The translations under genes were made by a program, and so were the position numbers. Source: Falsiroseomonas sp046052145 (GTDB taxonomy: Bacteria; Pseudomonadota; Alphaproteobacteria; Acetobacterales; Acetobacteraceae). From it: a DNA stretch of 64,000 bases. The notes below the pieces were generated by a model. That model did no database searches. It saw only the letters and a list, made by a program, of their open reading frames with translations, and was not told the DNA's origin. Where the stretch lies: the NCBI GenBank assembly GCA_046052145.1, contig JBJOMW010000012.1, forward strand, positions 1 through 64,000, in the 5' to 3' direction. The stretch's first letter is position 1. Each line of letters begins with the position of its first letter. Below are positions 9,175-16,894 of the stretch, piece by piece.

Positions 9175-9810
9175 ATGGCCTTCGTCGTCGCCGTCGCGCA
9201 GCGCAAGGGCGGTGCCGGCAAATCCACGCTGGCGGCCAACCTCGCCGCCGCTTTCGCGGGGCTTGGGGAGAGTGTCGCGCTGCTCGACACCGATCCGCAG
9301 AAGACGCTGACGCATTGGCACGCCGCGCGGCAGGCCGCGGGCCCCAAGGCCCATGCCCTCCACTTCGAGGGGCCGTCCGGCTGGCGGGTGCCGGGCGCCT
9401 GCGACAAGCTCCGCCGTAGCCACGACATCGTGCTGCTCGACACGCCGCCGCATGACGACACGGATGCGCGCATCGCGATCCGCGCGGCCGACCTCGTGCT
9501 GGTGCCGCTGCAACCTTCGGCCGCCGATCTCTGGGCGATGGGCGCGACGCTCGAACTGGCGCGCGCGGAAAAGCGCCCCACTGCGCTGACGCTGAACCGC
9601 GTGCCCGCGCAGGGGAAGGTTGGCGCCGAGGTTGCGGCCGCGCTGCGCAAGCAGGGCCTGACGCTGCTGGACGCGCCGCTCGGCAACCGCAGCGGTTTCG
9701 CCACCGCCTTCGCCGCGGGGCTTGGCGTGACGGAAGCCGCGCCGCGCTCGGTGGCGGCTGACGAGGTCCGGGCGCTGGCGCTGGCCCTCAGGGGGCTGGC
9801 GCGGCGCTGA
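9175..9810 (+). CDS. ParA/MinD-family ATPase, orphan
   Basis: Deviant Walker A ATPase of 211 residues. KGGAGKST is at residues 11-18 with the signature Lys11, DTDPQKTLTHW follows near residue 40, and VLLDTPPHDD gives the Walker B region. Such short ParA proteins position plasmids, chromosomes or protein cargo on the nucleoid or membrane. There is no ParB, no centromere-like repeat and no partition partner next to it, so the cargo is unknown. Start ATG at 9175 suits the family start (MAFVVAVAQRKGG). A 135-bp gap upstream separates it from the divergent nnrDE and probably contains its promoter; TATTCT at 9134 could be a -10 element. The GNAT gene downstream begins 61 bp after its stop. Confidence 0.85.
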   Translation: MAFVVAVAQRKGGAGKSTLAANLAAAFAGLGESVALLDTDPQKTLTHWHAARQAAGPKAHALHFEGPSGWRVPGACDKLRRSHDIVLLDTPPHDDTDARIAIRAADLVLVPLQPSAADLWAMGATLELARAEKRPTALTLNRVPAQGKVGAEVAAALRKQGLTLLDAPLGNRSGFATAFAAGLGVTEAAPRSVAADEVRALALALRGLARR

Positions 9811-9871
9811 GGGGCATGGCCTGCTGCGCCGGCCGAGTCGCACGCGTGACCAAGGGCGGCCAAGGGACGAC

Positions 9872-10294
9872 ATGACCGACATCCAGATCGTCGAGGACGC
9901 CTATCCCGAGCTCGACGCCGTGGCCGCGATCCAGCGCGGTCTGCATGCCTATAACCAGGAAATGGGCGGCGCCTATGACCGGGAGCCGGTGACGCTGCTG
10001 GCGCGCGCGCCGGATGGCGCAGTGCGCGGCGGGCTGCTGGGGCTCACCTTCTGGGGCTGGCTGTTCGTGGACTGGCTGTGGCTGTCGCGGGAGGTGCGCG
10101 GATTGGGCCTCGGCTCCGAGCTGCTGCGCCGGGCGGAGGCGATCGCGCGCGAACGCGGCTGCGCGCATGCCTACACCGACACCTTCAGCTTCCAGGCGCC
10201 GGATTTCTGGCAGCGCAACGGCTATGCCGAGTTCGGACGGCTGGACGGCATGCCCGCCGGCCATGCCCGGCTGTGGTTCCGGAAGGCGCTGTAA
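9872..10294 (+). CDS. GNAT-family N-acetyltransferase
   Basis: A 140-residue single-domain GNAT protein. The acetyl-CoA-binding motif is SREVRGLGLGSELLRRAEAIA (given in parts: REVRGLGLGSELL near residues 74-86), preceded by a WLFVDWLWLS strand pair and followed by DTFSFQAPDFWQRNGY, the usual GNAT motif B. The substrate is not predictable. The product resembles the small acetyltransferases of housekeeping loci. Start is ATG at 9872. Its stop lies 22 bp from the stop of the convergent DMT transporter gene. Confidence 0.85.
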   Translation: MTDIQIVEDAYPELDAVAAIQRGLHAYNQEMGGAYDREPVTLLARAPDGAVRGGLLGLTFWGWLFVDWLWLSREVRGLGLGSELLRRAEAIARERGCAHAYTDTFSFQAPDFWQRNGYAEFGRLDGMPAGHARLWFRKAL

Positions 10295-10316
10295 GCGAAC
10301 CGACAACTGGTGCGAC

Positions 10317-11255
10317 TTATCGCGCGGCCTTCGCCAGCCGCGTCTCCCGCCACCAGATGAACAGCCCCGCCCCCACCAGCACGGCGAAGCCCAGCAGATC
10401 CAGCAGCCCCGGCCACTCGCCCCAGATCAGCGCGCCCAGCAGCATCGTCCAGATCAGCGCGGCATATTCGAAGGGCGCCAGCAGCGTCGTCTCACCGCGC
10501 CGGTAGCCCTCCGTCATCAGCAGCTGCGCCACTGCCGAGACCAGCCCGATCGCCAGGAGCAGCGCCCATTGCCGCGGCGTCGGATCCACCCAGACCGGGA
10601 TCACCGCGATCCCGGCCAGCACGGAACAGCCGATCGCGAACCACAGCACGATCGTCACGCCATGCTCGCCGCGCTCGCCCAGCCGCCGGATGCTCATCAT
10701 CGCCAGCGCCCAGGTCAGCGAGCCGACCAGCACCGTCACCACCGGCCATAGCGGCAGCGCGGCATTCCCCGACCCCGGCCGCGCCACCAGCAGCACGCCG
10801 AGGAAGCCAACCGCGACTGCCGTCCAGCGCCGCCAGCCCACACGCTCGCGCAGCAGCACCACCGACAGCGCGGTCAGGAACAGCGGCATGGTGAAGCCCA
10901 GCACCGTCGCGGTCGCCAGCGGCAGATGTGTGTAGCCGACAAAGGCGCCGATCATGCCGATCAGCCCACAGACGATCCGCGCCGCATGCCACTGCGGCTC
11001 CCGCGGGACCAGCAGTTGCAAGCCGCCTTCCCGCAGCAGCAACAGCAGCAGGACCGGCAGCGCGAAGAGGTTGCGGAAGAGAATGAGCTGCGCGAGCGGA
11101 ATCTCCCCGCCCAGCGCCTTCACCGCCGCCGCCGCGACCGTGAAGGTCGCCGAGGAGCCGAGCACGAGCAGGATCGCCCCCTGCCGCGCCCGGGCCAGGT
11201 TCTCGCGCTCGCGCGCCGCGCTTGGGTCGGAGGATGGGTGATCGGGTGAGGACAT
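10317..11255 (-). CDS. EamA/DMT-family transporter
   Basis: Inner-membrane metabolite exporter of the drug/metabolite transporter superfamily, 312 residues with about ten hydrophobic helices in two EamA repeats. The first repeat covers roughly residues 25-155 (LVLGSSATFTVAAAAVKAL, TATVLGFTMPLF), the second 165-300 (LALWPVVTVLVGSLTWALAMM, ending LLDLLGFAVLVGAGLFIWWRE). Substrates of this family are amino acids, nucleosides or small metabolites and are not readable from sequence. Start is ATG at 11255. It faces the Nudix operon head to head across a very short gap, so the two transcripts may share overlapping promoter DNA. Confidence 0.88.
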   Translation of the reverse strand: MSSPDHPSSDPSAARERENLARARQGAILLVLGSSATFTVAAAAVKALGGEIPLAQLILFRNLFALPVLLLLLLREGGLQLLVPREPQWHAARIVCGLIGMIGAFVGYTHLPLATATVLGFTMPLFLTALSVVLLRERVGWRRWTAVAVGFLGVLLVARPGSGNAALPLWPVVTVLVGSLTWALAMMSIRRLGERGEHGVTIVLWFAIGCSVLAGIAVIPVWVDPTPRQWALLLAIGLVSAVAQLLMTEGYRRGETTLLAPFEYAALIWTMLLGALIWGEWPGLLDLLGFAVLVGAGLFIWWRETRLAKAAR

Positions 11256-11292
11256 GGACGTTCCAGCCCCCCAAGGCTACGGTCCCCCGCCG

Positions 11293-11943
11293 ATGAGCGC
11301 CACCCCGCCCCGCCATCCCAAGGCACCGCCCATCCCGCCCGTACCGGGGCTTGAGGTCGAGGCGGATGAGATCGTCTTCGCCGAACGCTTTGCGCTGCAG
11401 CGCGTGCGCTTCCGCCATGCGCGCTTCGACGGCACGCGCTCCGGCCCGCTGACCTGGGAGTTGTGGCGGCGTGGCCGCGGCGTGGTGATCCTGCCCTATG
11501 ACCCCGTCACCGACCGCGTCGCGCTGATCGAGCAGTTCCGCCTGCCCGCGCATGCCGCCGGCCTTGATCCCGTGCAGACTGAACTGCCCGCCGGGCTGCT
11601 CGATCCCGCCGAGGACCCGGCCGATGCCGCACGCCGCGAACTCGCCGAGGAGACGGGCCTTACCGCCCGCGCGCTTGTGCCGATCGGGCGCTACCTGCTG
11701 ATGCCAGGCGGCTGCGACGAGGTGGTGCATGTTTTCTGCGCCGCAGTGGATCTCGACGGCGGCGCGGGCGGGACGCATGGTCTTGCGAGCGAGAATGAGG
11801 AGACGCGCGTCGTGCTGCTCGGCGCCGAGGACGCCTTCCGCCTGGTGGCGGAGAACCGGCTGGACGGCGCGCCGACGGCGCTCGCCCTGCTCTGGCTGCA
11901 GCTCAACCGCGACCGGCTGCGCAGCGAATGGATATCTGGATGA
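11293..11943 (+). CDS. Nudix hydrolase, ADP-ribose pyrophosphatase type
   Basis: Hydrolyses a nucleoside diphosphate linked to another group; the closest family is NudF/ADP-ribose pyrophosphatase. The Nudix box is complete: G-L-L-D-P-A-E, then REL and AEETG in the pattern Gx5Ex7REUxEExGU. It is preceded by VALIEQFRLPAHA and followed by a proline/glycine loop (YLLMPGGCDE), typical of the ADPRase group. I place the start at the ATG of MSATPPRHP (11293). An ATG at 11254 overlaps the start of the divergent transporter and would add 13 residues. The gene heads a chain with alaX, sseA and metC in which stops and starts overlap or nearly touch. Confidence 0.88.
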   Translation: MSATPPRHPKAPPIPPVPGLEVEADEIVFAERFALQRVRFRHARFDGTRSGPLTWELWRRGRGVVILPYDPVTDRVALIEQFRLPAHAAGLDPVQTELPAGLLDPAEDPADAARRELAEETGLTARALVPIGRYLLMPGGCDEVVHVFCAAVDLDGGAGGTHGLASENEETRVVLLGAEDAFRLVAENRLDGAPTALALLWLQLNRDRLRSEWISG

Positions 11944-12659
11944 CGACAGAACCGCTCTTCACCGAGGATGCCTATCTGCAGGACTGCACCGCGCATGTCG
12001 TGGCGCTGGACGAGAAGGGCGTCATCCTCGACCGCACGGTCCTTTACGCCCGCAGCGGCGGCCAGCCCGGCGATGCCGGCACGCTGCGCTGGGCGGGAGG
12101 GGAGGCCCAGGTCGCGGAGGCGATCAAGGGCGAGGCCGGCGCCATCATCCAAACCCTTACGCCAGGCGCGGCACCGCCGCCGGTCGGCGCGGAGGTTGCG
12201 GTCACGCTCGACTGGACGCGGCGGCACAAGCACATGCGCATGCACACCACGATGCATCTGCTGTGCAGCGTCCTCCCCGGCATCTTCGCCACCGGCAACC
12301 AGATCGGCGTGGAGAAATCCCGCCTCGACTTCGACCTGCCGGACCCGCCGACCGCCGCCTGGCTCACCGAACGCCTGAACGCGCTGATCGCCGAGGATCA
12401 CGCAACCGGATCGCGCTGGATCACCGAAGCCGAGCTCGATGCGAACCCGCAGATGGTCCGCACCCTCTCCGTCCAGCCGCCGCGCGGCGCGGGGCGCATC
12501 CGGCTGGTGCGCATCGGGCCGGAGGAGGCGCCGGTGGACCTGCAGCCCTGCGGCGGCACGCATGTGCGGCGGCTTTCCGAGATCGGGCGGGTCGAGGTGA
12601 CGAAGCTCGAGAATAAGGGCCGGCAGAACCGGCGCATCCATTTCATCCTTCCGGAGTGA
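11940..12659 (+). CDS. alaX: Alanyl-tRNA editing protein AlaX
   Basis: Stand-alone trans-editing hydrolase that removes Ser or Gly from misacylated tRNA-Ala. The 239-residue protein has the two zinc motifs of the AlaRS editing domain: HTTMH (His102, His106) and CGGTH (Cys204, His208), plus YARSGGQPGD, the conserved loop of the N-terminal beta-barrel. There is no aminoacylation domain, and the length corresponds to AlaX type II. Start is the ATG at 11940 in an ATGA overlap with the Nudix stop; an earlier in-frame ATG at 11928 is possible. The sulfurtransferase follows almost directly. Confidence 0.93.
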   Translation: MTTEPLFTEDAYLQDCTAHVVALDEKGVILDRTVLYARSGGQPGDAGTLRWAGGEAQVAEAIKGEAGAIIQTLTPGAAPPPVGAEVAVTLDWTRRHKHMRMHTTMHLLCSVLPGIFATGNQIGVEKSRLDFDLPDPPTAAWLTERLNALIAEDHATGSRWITEAELDANPQMVRTLSVQPPRGAGRIRLVRIGPEEAPVDLQPCGGTHVRRLSEIGRVEVTKLENKGRQNRRIHFILPE

Positions 12660-12664
12660 CGCCG

Positions 12665-13513
12665 ATGGACAACCTGGTCTCGACCGAATGGCTGGCCGGC
12701 GCGCTCGGCAGCCCCGACCTCGTCGTGCTGGACTGCACCAAGTACCTCCCGACGGAGGCGCCGCTCGACGGGCTCACGGAATTCGCCAAGGCGCATATCC
12801 AGGGCGCGCGCTTCCTCGACCTCGATGAGGCGGCGGACCCGGATGATCCGCTGCCGCACATGGTCCCGACGCCGGCGCGCTTTGCCAAGGTGATTGGCGC
12901 GCTCGGCGTGGGCAATGCCACGCGCATTGTCTGCTACGACCAGAAGGGGATGTATTCCGGCCCGCGCGGCTGGTGGCTGCTGCGGCTGTTCGGGCATGAG
13001 CGCGTCGCGGTGCTCGATGGCGGCCTGCCGAAATGGAAGGCCGAAGGCCGTGCGCTCGAGCCCGGCGAGCCTGTCGCCGCCACGCCCGCGACCTTTGTCC
13101 CCGACCTGATCGCGCGGCGGCTTGCGGGCATCGGCGACGTGAAGCGCATCATCGCCGGCGGCAGTGCGGAGGCACTGGTTCTCGATGCGCGCACCAAGGG
13201 CCGCTTCGACGGCACCGCGCCGGAACCGCGCCCCGGCCTGCCGTCGGGGCACATGCCGGGCGCGGCCTCGCTCCCCTTCCCCGAATTGCTCAACGCCGAC
13301 GGCACGATGAAGGACGCGGCGAGCCTCCGCGCGATCTTCGCCGCGCGCGGCGCCGATGCGAACCGCGCCACCGTCACCTCCTGCGGCACGGGTGTGACGG
13401 CCTGCGTGCTGACGCTCGGCGCGGTGCGCGCCGGCCTGCCCGAGCCCGCCGTCTATGATGGTTCCTGGACCGAATGGGCCTCGCGGCCCGAGACGCCGAA
13501 GGCGACCAGCTGA
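12665..13513 (+). CDS. sseA: Thiosulfate/3-mercaptopyruvate sulfurtransferase
   Basis: Two-domain rhodanese that moves sulfane sulfur from 3-mercaptopyruvate or thiosulfate to an acceptor. 282 residues; the inactive N-terminal rhodanese domain (CYDQKGMYSGPRGWWLLR) is followed by the C-terminal domain with the active loop CGTGVTA, catalytic Cys240. A CG[ST]GVT[AS] loop is characteristic of mercaptopyruvate sulfurtransferases. I use the ATG at 12665, with GGAG eight bases upstream; a GTG at 12656 overlaps the alaX stop and is an alternative. The next gene, metC, starts in a TGATG overlap, which links the two sulfur-amino-acid genes translationally. Confidence 0.92.
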   Translation: MDNLVSTEWLAGALGSPDLVVLDCTKYLPTEAPLDGLTEFAKAHIQGARFLDLDEAADPDDPLPHMVPTPARFAKVIGALGVGNATRIVCYDQKGMYSGPRGWWLLRLFGHERVAVLDGGLPKWKAEGRALEPGEPVAATPATFVPDLIARRLAGIGDVKRIIAGGSAEALVLDARTKGRFDGTAPEPRPGLPSGHMPGAASLPFPELLNADGTMKDAASLRAIFAARGADANRATVTSCGTGVTACVLTLGAVRAGLPEPAVYDGSWTEWASRPETPKATS

Positions 13514-14697
13514 TGACCGACGACACGACGAGGGGCCTGGCCACACGCATCACCCACGGCTCGCGCCCCGCGGTGCGCAGCCACGGCTTCGTGAACCCGC
13601 CCGTGCATCGCGGCTCCACCGTGCTGCAGCCCTCCTGCACGGCGCGCGTCGAGAACGGCAAGCGCCGCTTCGAGCGGGTGATGACCTATGGCACGCAGGG
13701 CGGCCCGACCCATTACGCGCTGGAAGACATGGTGGCGCAGATCGAGGGCGGCACGCATTGCACCATCGTCAGCACCGGGCTCGCCGCCGTCGCGGTGCCG
13801 CTGCTGGCCTTCCTGAAGGCGGGCGATCACTGCCTGATGCCCGACAGCGTCTATGGCCCGGCGCGCGGCCTGGCTGAGGGCATGATGGCCGGCTTCGGCA
13901 TCGAGACCACCTTCTACGACCCGACCACCACCGCCGAGGCGCTCGCCCCGCTGTGGCGGGAGAACACCCGCGTGCTGTATCTGGAAAGCCCCGGCAGCCA
14001 CACCTTCGAGGTGCAGGACGTGCCCGCGCTGACGGCGCTGGCGCGTGCGCGCGGCGCGGTCAGCATGATCGACAACACCTGGGGCATCCATCACTTCCAG
14101 CCCTTCGCCAAGGGCTGCGACGTCTCGATCCAGGCGCTGACCAAATATGTCGGCGGCCATTCCGACATCCTGCTCGGCTCGATCACGGTGAACACCGAAG
14201 CGCATCACCTGGTGGTGCGCGGCGCCGCGAGCGCGATGGGCCATTACGCCAGCCCCGATGATTGCTGGCTGGCGCTGCGCGGCGTGCGCACCATGGCCGT
14301 CCGGCTGGCGCATCAGGAAGCGGCGGCGCTCGACATCGCGCGCTGGCTGCAGGCGCGGCCCGAGGTGCTGCATGTGCTGCATCCCGCCCTGCCGCAGGAT
14401 CCGGGCCATGCGATCTGGAAGCGCGACTTTACCGGCGCCTGCAGCCTGTTCGGCGTGGTGTTCCAGCCCCGCTACACGGAAGCCGAGATCTTCCGCTTCG
14501 TGGACAATCTGAAGCTGTTCGGCATCGGCGCCTCCTGGGGCGGGTATGAGAGCCTGGCGCTGCCCACCAATGTCGGCGTCGTCCGCCGCGTGACGCCGCA
14601 ACTGCCCGGGCAGGCCGTGCGCCTGCATATCGGCCTTGAGGAGGTGGAGGATCTGCGCCGGGACCTGGAACAGGGGCTGGCGCTGCTGCCGCGCTGA
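13513..14697 (+). CDS. metC: Cystathionine beta-lyase, PLP-dependent
   Basis: Cleaves cystathionine to homocysteine, pyruvate and ammonia in methionine synthesis; family members also act on cysteine. The 394-residue protein has the Cys/Met-metabolism PLP fold: MTYGTQGGPTHYALE, YLESPGSHTFEVQD, MIDNTWGIHHFQP and the Schiff-base lysine in ALTKYVGGHSD (Lys211). SWGGYESLALP is the substrate-carboxylate loop. Start is the ATG at 13513 within TGATG. An upstream ATG at 13474 lies inside sseA. It closes the Nudix-alaX-sseA-metC operon and converges with zur 30 bp downstream; I see no strong terminator between them. Confidence 0.93.
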   Translation: MTDDTTRGLATRITHGSRPAVRSHGFVNPPVHRGSTVLQPSCTARVENGKRRFERVMTYGTQGGPTHYALEDMVAQIEGGTHCTIVSTGLAAVAVPLLAFLKAGDHCLMPDSVYGPARGLAEGMMAGFGIETTFYDPTTTAEALAPLWRENTRVLYLESPGSHTFEVQDVPALTALARARGAVSMIDNTWGIHHFQPFAKGCDVSIQALTKYVGGHSDILLGSITVNTEAHHLVVRGAASAMGHYASPDDCWLALRGVRTMAVRLAHQEAAALDIARWLQARPEVLHVLHPALPQDPGHAIWKRDFTGACSLFGVVFQPRYTEAEIFRFVDNLKLFGIGASWGGYESLALPTNVGVVRRVTPQLPGQAVRLHIGLEEVEDLRRDLEQGLALLPR

Positions 14698-14727
14698 GCC
14701 GGCCCGCGGCGCGCGGCCCGCCCGGGA

Positions 14728-15261
14728 TCACGCGTGCGGCGTGGTCCCGGCTGCCGCGCCCGCACAGGCGGCGCAGAGGCCTTCCACCTCGACCGTCGTG
14801 CGATGCGCGACGAAGCCCGCCGCGCGCGCCGCGGCCGTGACCGCCGCCGCGACCGATCCGTCGCAGATCTCGGCCGCCGCGCCGCAGCCCTTGCAGATCA
14901 GGAATTGGTGGGGATGGTCATGACCATGCCCGCAATGCGCATGCGGCTCCGGCCCCGCGCAGCCGATGAAGGCGTTCAGCCGCTCCACCCGGTGCACCAG
15001 CCCCTGCTCCTGCAGGAAATCCAGCGCGCGATAGACGGTGGGCGGTGCCGCGCCGCGGCGTTCCGTGCGCAGCTGATCCAACAGCGCATAGGCGCCGATC
15101 GGCGCGGGCGAGGCCAGAATCAGCCGCAGCACCTGCCGGCGCAGCTCTGTCATCTGCGCGCCACGCGCCGCGCAGCCCGCCGCCGCGCGATCCAGCGCCG
15201 CCTCCAGCGCCGCCGCGCCCATTCCGGCCGCTGGCCCAGACCCTGCCAAGCTCTCGCCCAT
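14728..15261 (-). CDS. zur: Fur-family transcriptional regulator, Zur type
   Basis: Zinc-sensing repressor of 177 residues. The winged-helix part includes TELRRQVLRLILAS and APPTVYRALDFLQEQGLVHRVE. The dimerisation domain has a histidine cluster (PHAHCGHGHDHPHQF) and two CxxC motifs, CKGC and CAAC, that form the structural zinc site of Zur/Fur proteins. Genomic context supports Zur over Fur or PerR: it is divergent from hisI and a His-rich COG0523 GTPase, a typical zinc-starvation pair. Start ATG at 15261 is chosen; an internal ATG (MGAAALEAAL) is possible. Confidence 0.88.
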   Translation of the reverse strand: MGESLAGSGPAAGMGAAALEAALDRAAAGCAARGAQMTELRRQVLRLILASPAPIGAYALLDQLRTERRGAAPPTVYRALDFLQEQGLVHRVERLNAFIGCAGPEPHAHCGHGHDHPHQFLICKGCGAAAEICDGSVAAAVTAAARAAGFVAHRTTVEVEGLCAACAGAAAGTTPHA

Positions 15262-15323
15262 CTGCCCTTCCCGCCCGGCGCCTGCCGGGCGATATGGTGT
15301 AACGCCCGACCGGACCCAGCGCC
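15262..15323. promoter_or_regulatory. Divergent zur / hisI control region
   Basis: These 62 bp separate the start codons of zur and hisI and must hold both promoters if the two transcripts are independent. The only relatively AT-rich stretch is around GATATGGTGTAAC (about 15292-15304), next to the imperfect palindrome GCCCGGCGCCTGCCGGGC just before it. An alphaproteobacterial Zur box is an AT-rich palindrome with GTTATA-type half-sites; this stretch resembles one only weakly. Autoregulation by Zur is an inference from layout. Confidence 0.35.
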
Positions 15324-15761
15324 ATGCCCACCGAAAGCCCCTCCTCGGCCCCCTCCCCGGCTCCCTCCCCTGGCGCCCGCGCCCTGCTGCTGGATGCCGT
15401 GCGCTATGACGCGCATGGCCTCGTCGCCTGCATCGCCCAGCAGCACGACACCGGCGAGGTGCTGATGATGGCCTGGATGAACCGCGCGGCGCTGGCCGAG
15501 ACGCTCGCCACCGGGCGCGTCTGCTACTGGTCGCGTTCCCGCCAGGCTTTGTGGCGGAAGGGCGAGACCTCGGGCCAGGTGCAGCGCCTGGTGGATATCC
15601 GCCTCGATTGCGATGGCGATGCGCTGCTGGCGCTGGTGGATCAGACCGGCGTCGCCTGCCACACCGGCCGGCGCAACTGCTTCTACCGCGCGCTGCGGGG
15701 GGACGAGCTGGCCACGCTGACTGCGCCCGAGGCCGATCCGAACGCGCTCTACGGCCGATGA
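15324..15761 (+). CDS. hisI: Phosphoribosyl-AMP cyclohydrolase
   Basis: Third step of histidine synthesis: opens the adenine ring of phosphoribosyl-AMP. The 145-residue protein has CYWSRSRQALWRKGETSG and the zinc cysteines in DIRLDCDGDALL (Cys96) and ACHTGRRNC (Cys112, Cys119), so it is a zinc-type enzyme without a fused HisE domain. No other his gene is nearby. Its placement between Zur and a COG0523 GTPase is known for zinc-regulated hisI paralogues, and the GTPase start overlaps its stop (ATGA). It may be a second copy expressed under zinc shortage, or the only hisI moved out of the his operon; the window cannot decide. Confidence 0.93.
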   Translation: MPTESPSSAPSPAPSPGARALLLDAVRYDAHGLVACIAQQHDTGEVLMMAWMNRAALAETLATGRVCYWSRSRQALWRKGETSGQVQRLVDIRLDCDGDALLALVDQTGVACHTGRRNCFYRALRGDELATLTAPEADPNALYGR

Positions 15762-16858
15762 GCGGCGCCTTCCCCCAAGGCCCCGTGCCGCTGACGGTGC
15801 TGACCGGCTTCCTCGGCGCCGGCAAGACGACGCTGCTGAACGCGCTGCTCGGCGATCCGGCCCTGGCCGACACCGCCGTGCTGATCAACGAATTCGGCGA
15901 GATCGGCCTCGATCACCTGCTGGTCGAGAAGCTGGACGGCGAGGCCGTGCTGCTGGCGGCCGGCTGCCTCTGCTGCACGGTGCGCGGTGATTTGCCGGTC
16001 GCGCTCGACAAGCTGTGGGACCGGATCCTGGCCGGCCGCAGCATCCGCCGCGTGGTGCTGGAGACGACGGGGCTCGCCGATCCCGCACCGATCCTGGCCA
16101 CGCTCATGGCCGATCCCCGCCTCGCGCGCCGCTTCGCGCTGGATGGCGTGGTGACGGTGGTGGATGCGGTGGCCGGCGCCGCCACCCTAGACGCACAGGA
16201 GGAAGCCCGCCGCCAGGCCGCTGTCGCGGACCGGCTGGTGATCAGCAAGACCGACCTTGCTTCGCCCGGGGCCGTGGCCGCGCTGCGCTCGCGTCTGCGC
16301 GCGCTGAACCCCGTCGCGCCCATGCTTGAGGCCGTGGCTGGCGCCATCGCGCCCGCGGCGCTGCTGGCCGCCGGTCCCTTCGACCCCACCGCCAAGGCCC
16401 CCGACATCGCCGCCTGGATCGGCGCGGCGCGGCAGGACGACACGCAGGACCACCACCATCACGGCCATGATCACCACCATGATCACGGCCACCACCATCA
16501 TCACCACGACCCGAACCGCCACGGCGCCGATATCCGCGCGCTCTGCCTCGATTTCGACCGCCCGCTGCACTGGGAAGGGATCGCCGGCTGGCTCGAGATG
16601 CTGGCCACCGTGCGCGGCGCGGCAGTGCTGCGGGTGAAGGGCGTGCTCGATATCGCCGGCGAAGCGCAGCCCGTCGTGGTGCATGGCGTGCAGGGCGTCT
16701 TCCACCCGCCCCGGCGCTTGGCCGCCTGGCCCGCCGATACGCCCCGCCGCTCCCGCCTGGTCTTCATCCTGCGCGGGCTGGAGCCGGAAGTCGTCACCTC
16801 CGGCCTCAGCGCCTTCCTGCAGGCGGCCGAGGAGAGTGCGGCGATCGGCGCGGGGTGA
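15758..16858 (+). CDS. COG0523 (CobW/YeiR/ZigA) GTPase, His-rich putative zinc metallochaperone
   Basis: G3E-family GTPase thought to hand metal to client enzymes. 366 residues: Walker A GFLGAGKTT at 17-25, NEFGEIGLD, the metal-binding CxCC motif at 70-73 (GCLCCTVRGD), ETTGLADP, and SKTD as the guanine-specificity motif. A run of about 16 histidines lies near residues 231-255 between the GTPase domain and the C-terminal CobW domain, and probably stores or samples zinc. Start ATG overlaps the hisI stop. With Zur divergent, the obvious model is zinc delivery to client enzymes such as the adjacent HisI under starvation. Cobalamin-related CobW function is less likely, as no cob genes are present. 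Confidence 0.9.
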   Translation: MSGAFPQGPVPLTVLTGFLGAGKTTLLNALLGDPALADTAVLINEFGEIGLDHLLVEKLDGEAVLLAAGCLCCTVRGDLPVALDKLWDRILAGRSIRRVVLETTGLADPAPILATLMADPRLARRFALDGVVTVVDAVAGAATLDAQEEARRQAAVADRLVISKTDLASPGAVAALRSRLRALNPVAPMLEAVAGAIAPAALLAAGPFDPTAKAPDIAAWIGAARQDDTQDHHHHGHDHHHDHGHHHHHHDPNRHGADIRALCLDFDRPLHWEGIAGWLEMLATVRGAAVLRVKGVLDIAGEAQPVVVHGVQGVFHPPRRLAAWPADTPRRSRLVFILRGLEPEVVTSGLSAFLQAAEESAAIGAG

Positions 16859-16862
16859 GTTC

Positions 16863-16884
16863 GAGAGGGGCAGCGTCCCTCCCG
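16863..16884. repeat. Short palindromic element between convergent genes
   Basis: Imperfect inverted repeat GAGAGGGG-CAGCGT-CCCTCCC in the 36-bp gap between the convergent COG0523 and SemiSWEET stops. It shares the core CAGCGTCCCTCCC with the last hairpin of the cluster at 60294-60318 (there ACAGCGTCCCTCCC), so it looks like a dispersed intergenic palindrome. It may also serve as a bidirectional transcription stop, although no T-run follows on either strand. Confidence 0.45.
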
Positions 16885-16894
16885 CTACGCCCCC

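Noticed and set aside
16442..16512. His-codon-rich region as a simple-sequence DNA repeat
   Set aside because: It codes for the histidine run of the COG0523 GTPase, which is common in zinc-related members; codons are mixed CAC and CAT, so it is protein-level selection.
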